A DNA stretch of 16,401 nt from Alphaproteobacteria bacterium (GTDB lineage: Bacteria > Pseudomonadota > Alphaproteobacteria > Thalassobaculales > Thalassobaculaceae). The first letter of the stretch is position 1. Each line of letters begins with the position of its first letter. The stretch is taken from NCBI GenBank assembly GCA_028822575.1, contig JAPKDN010000016.1:1-16401 (forward strand), given 5' to 3'. The position numbers and the translations under genes were made by a program. This document shows, one piece after another, positions 6,596 to 15,123 of this stretch. The notes below the pieces were generated by a model. The model was not told the origin of the DNA and did not search any database. It saw only the letters and a program-made list of their open reading frames with translations.

Positions 6596-8383
6596 ATGAT
6601 ACCCCGCAAGCCTCAAACTCGAAAACCCGAGGCCCGGATGACTGGAGCCGCCGTTATTCTCAAGGCGCTTCAGGATCAGGGCGTGGAAGTCATATTCGGA
6701 TATCCCGGTGGGGCGGTATTGCCGATCTATGACGAGCTCTTCAAGACCAACGCGGTAAGGCACATTCTCGTGCGTCACGAACAGGCCGCCGTGCACGCGG
6801 CGGAAGGCTATGCCCGCTCGACCGGTAAGGTCGGGGTGGTGCTAGTTACCTCGGGACCTGGCGCGACCAACGCGGTGACGGGGCTCACCGACGCGTTGAT
6901 GGACAGCATTCCGGTCGTTTGCCTGACTGGGCAGGTGCCGACGCACCTGATTGGCAATGACGCTTTCCAGGAGGCCGACACAACCGGCATTACCCGGCCT
7001 TGCACGAAGCACAATTATCTCGTCAAGAATTCTGACGATCTCGCGGATGTCATGCACGAGGCGTTTTTTGTCGCCGCCAATGGACGACCTGGGCCGGTGG
7101 TCATCGACCTTCCCAAGGATATTCAGTTCGCCGAAGCGCCCTATTACGCCCCGGAGAACACCCGCCGTTGCACTTATAGGCCTCAGGTCAAGGGCGACCG
7201 GGCGAGGATCGAGGAGGCGGTGGAAATGATCGCGAAGGCCAATCGCCCAATCTTCTATGGCGGTGGCGGCTTGATAAACTCCGGGGCCAAGGCGAGTCGT
7301 CTGTTCAGCGAATTCGTGCGGCTGACCGGATACCCGGCCACGTTGACCCTGATGGGGCTAGGCGCTCTGCCGTCGACAGACAAGCATTTTTTAGGCATGT
7401 TGGGCATGCATGGTACCTACGAAGCTAATCTCGCGATGCATCATTGCGATGTGATGGTGAATATCGGCGCCAGGTTCGATGACCGGGTAACCGGCCGGCT
7501 TGATGCCTTTGCGCCGGGCGCGAAGAAAATCCATGTTGATATCGATCAATCTTCCATCAACAAGAACATATATGTCGACGTTCCGATCGTCGGTGACGCG
7601 GCGACGGTGTTGGAAGAGATGATCGCGATTTGGAAGGAACGAAAGTACAAGCCCAACACCAAGGCGATCGCCGAATGGTGGAAGCAGATTGACGAGTGGC
7701 GTGGTCGTGACTGCTTGGCATTCGAGCAGAAAGACAAAATCATCATGCCGCAATACGCGATTCAGCGGCTGTTCGAAATGACCCGTGACAAGGATATTTA
7801 TATCACTACCGAGGTGGGGCAGCATCAGATGTGGGCGGCCCAGTATTTTGGATTCGAAGAGCCACACCGGTGGATGACGTCGGGCGGACTCGGCACCATG
7901 GGGTATGGGTTGCCGGCGGCGATGGGCGTTCAGGTGGCGCATCCCGATTCCCTAGTGATCGATATCGCCGGCGAGGCCTCGTTCCTGATGAATATCCAGG
8001 AATTGTCAACAATTTGTCAGTACAAGCTGCCGGTTAAGGGCTTCATCGTGAACAACCAATGGATGGGCATGGTCCGCCAGTGGCAGGAGCTCAATCATGG
8101 TGGCCGTTACTCGGAAAGCTATTCTGATTCCTTGCCCGATTTTGTTAAGCTAGCCGATGCTTTTGGCGGTGTTGGGCTGATCGCTGAGACCGTGGATGAG
8201 TTGGACGACGTGATAGATGAGATGATAAAGACGGACAGATTTGTATTGGCGGATATACGGGTGAAGAGAGACGAGAACTGCTTTCCGATGATCCCGTCTG
8301 GCGCGGCGCATAATGAAATGCTGCTGGGACGAAACGACGAGGCTGGCAAGGCGACGTCGGAAAAAGGGAAGGTCCTTGTCTAG
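6596..8383 (+). CDS. ilvI: Acetolactate synthase (AHAS) large catalytic subunit
   Basis: This thiamine-diphosphate- and FAD-dependent enzyme makes acetolactate or acetohydroxybutyrate, the first common step of valine, leucine and isoleucine synthesis. The 595-residue product has the N-terminal Pyr domain with FGYPGGAVLPIYD and the catalytic Glu62 in RHEQAAVHAAEGYAR. The central domain includes GARFDDRVTGR. The C-terminal PP domain carries GGLGTMGYGLPAA and the diphosphate/metal motif ending NN (486-487). The first acidic residue of that motif is Glu460 (GEAS) where most ThDP enzymes have Asp (GDG/GDA); otherwise the protein looks complete. The regulatory subunit gene follows 124 bases downstream. 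It could equally be called ilvB or ilvG; naming of AHAS isozymes in this group is loose. Confidence 0.95.
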   Translation: MIPRKPQTRKPEARMTGAAVILKALQDQGVEVIFGYPGGAVLPIYDELFKTNAVRHILVRHEQAAVHAAEGYARSTGKVGVVLVTSGPGATNAVTGLTDALMDSIPVVCLTGQVPTHLIGNDAFQEADTTGITRPCTKHNYLVKNSDDLADVMHEAFFVAANGRPGPVVIDLPKDIQFAEAPYYAPENTRRCTYRPQVKGDRARIEEAVEMIAKANRPIFYGGGGLINSGAKASRLFSEFVRLTGYPATLTLMGLGALPSTDKHFLGMLGMHGTYEANLAMHHCDVMVNIGARFDDRVTGRLDAFAPGAKKIHVDIDQSSINKNIYVDVPIVGDAATVLEEMIAIWKERKYKPNTKAIAEWWKQIDEWRGRDCLAFEQKDKIIMPQYAIQRLFEMTRDKDIYITTEVGQHQMWAAQYFGFEEPHRWMTSGGLGTMGYGLPAAMGVQVAHPDSLVIDIAGEASFLMNIQELSTICQYKLPVKGFIVNNQWMGMVRQWQELNHGGRYSESYSDSLPDFVKLADAFGGVGLIAETVDELDDVIDEMIKTDRFVLADIRVKRDENCFPMIPSGAAHNEMLLGRNDEAGKATSEKGKVLV

Positions 8384-8430
8384 CATCGCCGACCGGGTCG
8401 TCGCCTACCAAACCCAAGGTCGGGGACAAG
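8375..8430 (+). repeat. Nested inverted repeats at the ilvI-ilvH junction
   Basis: CTTGTC (8375-8380) can pair with GACAAG (8425-8430), and inside it CCGACC (8389-8394) with GGTCGG (8418-8423). A competing small hairpin, CGAC-CGG-GTCG (8391-8400 region), uses the same left arm. The outer arm starts in the last codons of ilvI. In RNA this could be a two-state stem affecting stability or translation of ilvH. There is no T-run, so it is not a standard terminator. Pairing was judged by eye. Confidence 0.35.
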
Positions 8431-8498
8431 CCCGGATCACATTGGAAAATCATAAATGAAAAACGTGTATTCTAGACGTCTTATCTGGGGTGAATATC

Positions 8499-8503
8499 GA
8501 GGA
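8499..8503 (+). promoter_or_regulatory. Ribosome binding site for ilvH
   Basis: GAGGA sits 4 bases before ATG 8508. The spacing is rather short but it is the best site in the gap, and it favours 8508 over the in-frame GTG at 8490. Confidence 0.45.
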
Positions 8504-8507
8504 TACC

Positions 8508-9053
8508 ATGGCTGATACGACGGAGCGCCGGCATACCATCGCTGTGCTCGTGGACAACGAACCTGGCGTGCTGGCGCGGGTGATTGGACTGTTCGCGGGA
8601 CGAGGGTACAACATCGAAAGTCTCACGGTATCGGAAGTCGATGAAGTTCATGGTTTGTCTCGGATCACTGTCGTTACATCGGGCACTGTGATGGTGATAG
8701 AGCAGATCAAGGCACAGCTGGCGCGCCTGGTTCCGGTCCACGACGTTCGTGATCTTTCGACCGATGGACCGCATTTGGAACGCGAACTGGCATTGATCAA
8801 GGTGCGGAACGTCGGAGAGGCTCGCATCGAGGCTCTTCGCTTGGCGGATATGTTCCGGGCGAACGCCATCGACAGTACCTTGGGTAGCTTTGTTTTCGAG
8901 GTGACGGGAAGTCCGCGTAAGATCAATGCTTTTATTGATTTGATGGCGGCTCTGGGCGAGGTCGAGGTGTGCCGAGGCGGCGTTGTGGCGATCGCCAGGG
9001 GCGTAGAGCTTGATATGCCAATGGTTCCCGCTGGACCCGACGCTGATGCCTGA
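8508..9053 (+). CDS. ilvH: Acetolactate synthase small regulatory subunit
   Basis: This subunit activates the catalytic subunit and confers valine feedback inhibition. From ATG 8508 it is 181 residues. An N-terminal ACT domain is clear (about 10-80): HTIAVLVDNEPGVLARV, then FAGRGYNIESLTV, where the conserved Asn after GY is expected near the valine site. The C-terminal AHAS regulatory domain contains ERELALIKV, FRANAID and the FEVTGSPRKINAFIDLM segment. Length and motifs are normal. An in-frame GTG at 8490 would add six residues. It is separated from ilvI by 124 bases, longer than typical for a tightly coupled pair. ilvN is a common synonym. The gene is not followed by ilvC; instead a 250-bp gap leads to mreB. 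Confidence 0.94.
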   Translation: MADTTERRHTIAVLVDNEPGVLARVIGLFAGRGYNIESLTVSEVDEVHGLSRITVVTSGTVMVIEQIKAQLARLVPVHDVRDLSTDGPHLERELALIKVRNVGEARIEALRLADMFRANAIDSTLGSFVFEVTGSPRKINAFIDLMAALGEVEVCRGGVVAIARGVELDMPMVPAGPDADA

Positions 9054-9110
9054 TATCTGTCCAGGTAGCGAGCCTGCGCCATGTGGTGAACACCGGGTGG
9101 GCCATTTTCC

Positions 9111-9138
9111 TTGAGATTTTGCCATCATTGGGTATCGT
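9111..9138 (+). promoter_or_regulatory. Candidate promoter of the mreBCD-mrdAB operon
   Basis: In the 250-bp gap between ilvH and mreB, TTGAGA (9111-9116) and TATCGT (9133-9138) are 16 bases apart. They match consensus at 5 of 6 and 4 of 6 positions. Initiation here would leave a leader of about 160 bases. This is a visual match only. Confidence 0.3.
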
Positions 9139-9171
9139 AGATGCCTGATCCCATGGTACGAATTTAATCAG

Positions 9172-9278
9172 TCATCCGCTTTCCTGGATGAATTTAGTGG
9201 AATGGAGTCCCCGAAACGCGAGGACCCTCGATCATCGCAACGCTGGTGCGGTGGTCCGGCAAGGAGTCGAACCAGCGT
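9172..9278 (+). repeat. Inverted repeats in the mreB 5' leader
   Basis: Two hairpin-forming pairs lie between the candidate promoter and mreB: TCATCC (9172-9177) with GGATGA (9186-9191) around an 8-base loop, and ACGCTGGT (9240-9247) with ACCAGCGT (9271-9278) around a 23-base loop. Neither is followed by T residues. Any role in the leader RNA is speculative. Confidence 0.25.
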
Positions 9279-9303
9279 GCCTATTGAAACGGATTGACCA
9301 TAG

Positions 9304-10371
<1,068 letters not shown>

Positions 10372-10394
10372 CTTCTTGAAGGCTTGAGGGAGCG

Positions 10395-11354
10395 ATGGCG
10401 TCGAGACCAGTATCATTCGCGAGAGTTGCTCAACCCGTGCGGTCACTTTGGCACAGGTTCGCCTATCTGGCCCTGGTTTTCGCCGCCTTTGGATTGATGC
10501 TTCTGGGTAAAGCGGATGTGGTTATTGTGGAGCGGACACGGGCTGCGATGACCGACGCGATGGTGCCGATCCTCGAGGTTCTCTCGGAGCCGGCTGGCTC
10601 CATGACCCGCGTTCTCGACAAGGTCGGTGAATTCCGCGATCTCCAGGGTGAGGTAGAGCGGCTCAAGCTGGAAAACACCCAACTGCGGCAGTGGCGGCAT
10701 GTGGCGACCGGACTTCAGGCCGAAAACCAAGCGCTCAGGGGCTTAACCCACTTCGTCGCCCCACCAAGCCCCCGGGTTATTTCCGGACGCGCCATTTCGA
10801 ATGCTGGCGGCCCCTTCGTCCGCAGCGTTCTCGTGAATGTTGGAACTCGGCAGGGCGCGAGACGCGGGTTGGCGGCGGTTTCGGGAAGTGGATTTGTCGG
10901 TGTAGTCGTGGAAGTCGGGTCCCACCATTCCCGCGTGCTTCTGATGACCGACCTCAACTCTCAAATTCCGGTGGTGGTGCAAACAACCCGTGATCCAGGT
11001 GTGTTGTCGGGCGATAATTCGAACCGGCCAAGGCTGTTGTTCCTCCCCCAGAATGCTCATGTGTCCACAGGGGATCCCGTGGTGACGTCTGGGGAAGGCG
11101 GAGTATTACCGGCCGGCTTGCCGGTTGGGGTGATCACCGCAATCAGCGAGGCTGGGGTGCATGTGAAACCGATCGTCGATTGGGATCGGCTTGAATATGT
11201 CCAGTTTCTGGACTATCGCATCGACGCTGCGGTTGGAAACTCCGCGTCGCTTGCGCCTGGAACCGAGGGCACCGCGCCATTGAAGAACGCTGATACACCG
11301 GAGCCGGCTGACGCACCCGCGGATGTTGGTGCCAGTGGGAGCGGTCAGCCATGA
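10395..11354 (+). CDS. mreC: Rod shape-determining protein MreC
   Basis: MreC links cytoplasmic MreB to PBP2 and RodA in the periplasm. The 319-residue product has a short basic cytoplasmic start, one membrane helix (about 17-35), a coiled coil around 75-110 (GEVERLKLENTQLRQW and following) and the twin beta-barrel periplasmic domain with VSGRAISNAGGPF, SGFVGVVVEVG and the C-terminal WDRLEYVQFLDY. A Pro/Ala/Asp-rich tail of roughly 40 residues follows and is probably disordered. GAGGG at 10386-10390 fixes the ATG. The stop overlaps mreD by four bases (ATGA), implying coupled translation. It looks intact. Confidence 0.93.
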   Translation: MASRPVSFARVAQPVRSLWHRFAYLALVFAAFGLMLLGKADVVIVERTRAAMTDAMVPILEVLSEPAGSMTRVLDKVGEFRDLQGEVERLKLENTQLRQWRHVATGLQAENQALRGLTHFVAPPSPRVISGRAISNAGGPFVRSVLVNVGTRQGARRGLAAVSGSGFVGVVVEVGSHHSRVLLMTDLNSQIPVVVQTTRDPGVLSGDNSNRPRLLFLPQNAHVSTGDPVVTSGEGGVLPAGLPVGVITAISEAGVHVKPIVDWDRLEYVQFLDYRIDAAVGNSASLAPGTEGTAPLKNADTPEPADAPADVGASGSGQP

Positions 11355-11860
11355 CGCCGAGCGTCGTCCAACGTCTTGACGTATGGGCGCGGCACATGAT
11401 GCCGGCCTTTACCACGATGTTTCTCGCCTTGCTCAACGTCCTGCCCTTTGGAGTTCCATCATTAACGGACGTGATGCCGGTCGTGACGATGATGTCCGTG
11501 TTCTATTGGTCCGTCTATCGCCCGGATCTCATACCGCCCGTCGTGGTCTTTGTGCTTGGCCTCGCGCAGGACATCTTGGCAGGCAATCCGACCGGGCTCA
11601 TGGCGCTCACGTTGTTGGCGATCCATGGGGTGACCTTAACCCAGCGTCAGGCGTTTCTTGGAAAGCCGTTTTTGATCGCCTGGTTGGGGTTCGCGGTGAT
11701 TTCTGCAGGTGGGTTTCTCCTAATGTGGCTCATAACCTGTATTTTGGCCGCTGAGCTTTTGCTTACGCTGGCGGTCGTGTTTCAGTACTTGCTAACCTCG
11801 GTGAGTTTCCCGCTCGCGGCCTGGGTGTTCGTTCGCGGACACCGGTATCTGGTGCGATAG
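11351..11860 (+). CDS. mreD: Rod shape-determining protein MreD
   Basis: A 169-residue integral membrane protein of the elongasome, of usual MreD length, with about five hydrophobic helices and the recognisable PDLIPPVVVFVLGLAQDILAGNPTG segment in short form (PDLIPP, GLAQDIL, GNPTGL). MreD helps hold MreC and the PBP2-RodA pair; its exact biochemical role is less clear than that of its neighbours. The ATG overlaps the mreC stop (ATGA), with GGGAG (11337-11341) upstream, and mrdA begins 9 bases after its stop. Sequence conservation in MreD is low, so the call rests on position, topology and the helix-2/3 motif together. Confidence 0.88.
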   Translation: MTPSVVQRLDVWARHMMPAFTTMFLALLNVLPFGVPSLTDVMPVVTMMSVFYWSVYRPDLIPPVVVFVLGLAQDILAGNPTGLMALTLLAIHGVTLTQRQAFLGKPFLIAWLGFAVISAGGFLLMWLITCILAAELLLTLAVVFQYLLTSVSFPLAAWVFVRGHRYLVR

Positions 11861-11869
11861 GGGCCCGCA

Positions 11870-13846
11870 ATGCGTCGTACCAGCGATCAGGAAACCCAAC
11901 GCATATTCACCCGCCGGACCTTGCTACTCGGTGGTCTCAAGCTGGGTTTGTTCGGCGCGCTCGCGGGTCGCCTCTACTATCTTCAAGTCGTCGAGGCCGA
12001 CCGGTATCGCACACTTTCCGAGGATAATCAGTTCAACCTCGAATTGCTGCCGCCCATACGCGGGCGGGTCTTTGACCGTAATGGCGTTGCACTGGCAGAC
12101 AATCGGGATAATTTTCGGATCGAGATCGTCGCGGAGCAGACCGCCGATGTGGCCCGGACACTGGCAACCTTGCGTGAAATCGTTGATATCCAGGACTGGG
12201 ATTTTAAACGCGTCCTGCGCGAGACCAAACGCAAGCGTGGTTTCGTACCGATCACCGTCGTTGAAAATTTATCCCGCAATGAAATTTCCAAGGTGGCGAT
12301 CAACACGCCCTATCTGCCGGGTATTCGGATAGACGTTGGCCGCTCGCGAAACTATCCATTCGGGGTGGCGGCGGTTCATCTGACCGGTTACGTGGCTGCG
12401 GTCTCGGAATCCGAGCTTACCGGGGACCCAGTGTTGGAACTGCCGGACTTCAGGATTGGAAAATCCGGCGTGGAAAAATTATTCGATCTTGATATGCGCG
12501 GTTCATCCGGACAGCGTCAGGTCGAAGTTAACGCTTTGGGCCGGATCATTCGAAAGCTGCCTGGCAAGGAAGGCAAACCTGGGCGAGATCTTTCGCTGAC
12601 CGTCGATGTGCGTCTTCAGGAACTGGCGTCACTGCGCCTCGCGCAGGGGAAGTCCGAGAGTGTCTCCAAAAATGATCCTCGTGCCCGAAAGGCGTTGGCG
12701 CTTTTGAAGTCTGCGGCGCCTTTGGGGGACACTGTCAATATTGATAAATTCGGCAAGATCGCGCGACCAGAGAGTGGGGCGGCGGTTGTCATGGATATCC
12801 ATCGTGGCGATGTTCTGGCTTTGGTTTCGACGCCTGGCTTCGACCCAAATCTTTTCAACAACGGCCTCAGCCCGAGAGATTGGGAACGCCTGCTTTCAAA
12901 CCCTCGCTCGCCGATGACCAACAAATCGATTGGAGGCCAATACTCACCGGGCTCTACCTTCAAGATGATCGTCTGTCTCGCGGCGCTCGAAGCCGATGTC
13001 GCGACACCCGATACCAAGGTCTTTTGCCGTGGATATATGCAACTTGGGAACGCCCGGTTTCATTGCTGGAAAAACCACGGCCACCATCATCTCGATATGG
13101 CTGGCGCTCTGGAGCAAAGCTGTGACATCTATCTTTATGAAATGGCCAAGCGGGTTGGCATTGGCCGAATATCGGAAATTGCGCGGCAGTTTGGTCTGGG
13201 AGAGAAGCTTAATATCGAACTTCCCGGCGAGCGCCGTGGCCTGATCCCCAGTCGAGAATGGAAACAAGCCACGCGCGGCGAGGTATGGCAAAAGGGTGAA
13301 ACTCTAATTACCGGCATCGGACAAGGCTTTGTGCTCTGCACGCCACTTCAATTGGCGACGATGACGGCACGTCTGGTGAATGGTGGTGCCGCTGTGGTCC
13401 CGCGGTTGGTTCGAGATCCGAAATCCGCTGACCAAAGTTTCGAGCCTTTGAAGGTCGCACCTCGACACCTGCGTCTTGTGCTCGAGGGGATGGAACGCGT
13501 GGTCAACGGAAAACGTGGCACCGCAAGGGCGGTGCCACGCAACAGCGATTCCTTCAAGTTTGGCGGAAAAAGTGGATCGGTGCAGGTGAAGCGCATTTCC
13601 AGAACCGAACGTCTGGCGGGCAAGATCAAGAATGAGGATCGGCCATGGCGTGACCGGGATCATGCGATTTTCGTCGCCTACGCGCCTTTAGAGGCGCCGC
13701 GTTATGCCGTTTCGGTGGTGGTCGAGCATGGTGGTAGTGGAAGTTCCATGGCGGCGCCCATCGCGCGGGATATTTTAGCTGAGACGATGCGCCTCGACCC
13801 GGCCCGAGTCGCCGCGGCGTCGAGCGAACCTTCTGAGGACACGTAA
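11870..13846 (+). CDS. mrdA: Penicillin-binding protein 2 (elongasome DD-transpeptidase)
   Basis: PBP2 cross-links peptidoglycan during lateral wall growth as the partner of RodA. The 658-residue product has an N-terminal cytoplasmic tail, one membrane anchor (about 22-40), the pedestal domain with IRGRVFDRNGVALADN, and a transpeptidase domain bearing the three expected motifs: SxxK with nucleophile Ser362 and Lys365 (STFK), SxD as SCD (417-419), and KSG at 567-569 followed by SVQV. The GQG motif (TGIGQGF) is also present. The anchor is preceded by FTRRTLLLGG, which resembles a twin-arginine motif. An AGGGG site (11859-11863) precedes the ATG. The TAA stop overlaps the mrdB ATG by one base. 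All catalytic elements look intact. Confidence 0.96.
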   Translation: MRRTSDQETQRIFTRRTLLLGGLKLGLFGALAGRLYYLQVVEADRYRTLSEDNQFNLELLPPIRGRVFDRNGVALADNRDNFRIEIVAEQTADVARTLATLREIVDIQDWDFKRVLRETKRKRGFVPITVVENLSRNEISKVAINTPYLPGIRIDVGRSRNYPFGVAAVHLTGYVAAVSESELTGDPVLELPDFRIGKSGVEKLFDLDMRGSSGQRQVEVNALGRIIRKLPGKEGKPGRDLSLTVDVRLQELASLRLAQGKSESVSKNDPRARKALALLKSAAPLGDTVNIDKFGKIARPESGAAVVMDIHRGDVLALVSTPGFDPNLFNNGLSPRDWERLLSNPRSPMTNKSIGGQYSPGSTFKMIVCLAALEADVATPDTKVFCRGYMQLGNARFHCWKNHGHHHLDMAGALEQSCDIYLYEMAKRVGIGRISEIARQFGLGEKLNIELPGERRGLIPSREWKQATRGEVWQKGETLITGIGQGFVLCTPLQLATMTARLVNGGAAVVPRLVRDPKSADQSFEPLKVAPRHLRLVLEGMERVVNGKRGTARAVPRNSDSFKFGGKSGSVQVKRISRTERLAGKIKNEDRPWRDRDHAIFVAYAPLEAPRYAVSVVVEHGGSGSSMAAPIARDILAETMRLDPARVAAASSEPSEDT

Positions 13847-15003
13847 TGGTGCGGCGCCCTCTGATCGATGCGCTGAATCCTCCAGAACGCACTGTGACGC
13901 GCAAATTCCTACAGCTCAATTGGGGATTGATCGCTCTGATAAGCATTGTCGCCGCCGTTGGCTTCGCCATGCTTTATTCGGCTGCGAATGGTGACTGGAG
14001 CCCTTGGGCGCATCGTCAGATGATTCGATACGGCGTTGGCTTGGCCATGGCGATTTGCGTCGCACTGATCGATTTGCGGCTGCTGATGAAATGGTCATAT
14101 GCAACCTATGGGATGGTTCTCGTTATGCTCGCGGCGGTCGAGGTCGCTGGTGAAATTGGTATGGGCGCCCAACGTTGGATTGATCTTGGAATTTTCCAAC
14201 TCCAACCATCGGAGCTTATGAAGATTGCCTTGGTCCTTGCCTTGGCTCGATATTTTCACGGCCTGACCTATGAGGATGTCGCGCGTCCGCATTTTCTTTT
14301 GGTCCCGTTGGCGATGGTCGCGGCGCCGGTGGTGCTTGTCTTGCGTCAGCCGGATTTGGGTACCGCGGGCATGATCCTACTTGGCAGCGGCGCGATCTTT
14401 TTCCTGGCCGGCGTCCGGATTTGGAAATTCGTGACCCTTCTCGTAATAGGCATGGGGTCGGTACCGATCGCCTGGCAATTTCTGCGAGACTATCAAAAAA
14501 ATAGAATCCTGACTTTTCTTGATCCGGAGAGCGACCCCCTAGGGTCTGGTTATCATATTCTTCAATCCAAGATCGCGCTAGGATCGGGGGGAATATTCGG
14601 CAAGGGGTTCATGCAGGGTTCGCAAAGCCACTTGAATTTTCTTCCTGAAAAACAAACTGATTTCATCTTTACGATGCTCGCCGAGGAATTCGGTTTGATC
14701 GGTGGCTTGGGGTTAATCGGGCTTTTCCTTCTCATAACGTTCTATGGCATTGCCATTGGCTTGCGCGCTCAGACCCAGTTTGCCCGATTGCTCGCTCTGG
14801 GCGTAACAACAACCCTGTTTCTTTATGTCTTCATCAACATCGCCATGGTCATGGGGCTCGTCCCCGTGGTCGGCGTGCCGCTGCCTTTGATTTCCTACGG
14901 GGGGACCGCGATGTTGACCGCGATGGTGGCTATTGGCTTGATGATGTCCGCCTATGTTCATCGGGATCTCAGGATTAACCGTCAGGGGGTGGTGGAGGAA
15001 TAG
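13846..15003 (+). CDS. mrdB: RodA, SEDS-family peptidoglycan glycosyltransferase
   Basis: RodA polymerises lipid II into glycan strands during cell elongation, in complex with PBP2. The 385-residue polytopic protein has roughly ten hydrophobic helices and the SEDS signatures RQPDLGTAGM, the extracellular loop NFLPEKQTDFIF with the expected essential Asp272, AEEFGLIGG, and GVPLPLISYGGTAM near the end. The start overlaps the mrdA stop (TAATG), with GAGGA (13835-13839) 6 bases upstream. A G6 run (14586-14591) is read in frame. This is the last gene of the mreBCD-mrdAB cluster; the next gene begins 120 bases later and is functionally unrelated. rodA is a synonym. Confidence 0.96.
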   Translation: MVRRPLIDALNPPERTVTRKFLQLNWGLIALISIVAAVGFAMLYSAANGDWSPWAHRQMIRYGVGLAMAICVALIDLRLLMKWSYATYGMVLVMLAAVEVAGEIGMGAQRWIDLGIFQLQPSELMKIALVLALARYFHGLTYEDVARPHFLLVPLAMVAAPVVLVLRQPDLGTAGMILLGSGAIFFLAGVRIWKFVTLLVIGMGSVPIAWQFLRDYQKNRILTFLDPESDPLGSGYHILQSKIALGSGGIFGKGFMQGSQSHLNFLPEKQTDFIFTMLAEEFGLIGGLGLIGLFLLITFYGIAIGLRAQTQFARLLALGVTTTLFLYVFINIAMVMGLVPVVGVPLPLISYGGTAMLTAMVAIGLMMSAYVHRDLRINRQGVVEE

Positions 15004-15054
15004 ATCAGTCTGGAGGATTTGAGGTTTCGACAGGCCCGTGATTTCCACGACCGC

Positions 15055-15084
15055 CTGATTGCCTCTTGCCTAGTGTTTACACTA
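15055..15084 (+). promoter_or_regulatory. Candidate promoter with overlapping operator-like inverted repeat
   Basis: TAGTGT-TT-ACACTA (15071-15084) is a perfect 6+2+6 inverted repeat. It contains a -10-like TACACT (15078-15083; 4 of 6). CTGATT (15055-15060; 3 of 6) lies 17 bases further upstream as a possible -35. A palindrome covering the -10 about 40 bases before a start codon is the usual layout of a repressor site. No regulator gene is visible in the window, so the binding protein is unknown. Confidence 0.4.
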
Positions 15085-15123
15085 CCTTGCCCGGAACATT
15101 AGCGGCAACGGGTCTTGGGTCTC

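Noticed and set aside
8456..8514. A 19-codon open frame overlapping the ilvH start
   Set aside because: No ribosome site, no recognisable composition, and of a length expected by chance.
9263..9273. tRNA T-arm-like sequence (GGTTCGACTCC) on the minus strand
   Set aside because: The bases flanking the loop do not form a 5-bp T stem, and no cloverleaf can be built from the upstream sequence, so it is neither a tRNA nor a supported att-site remnant.
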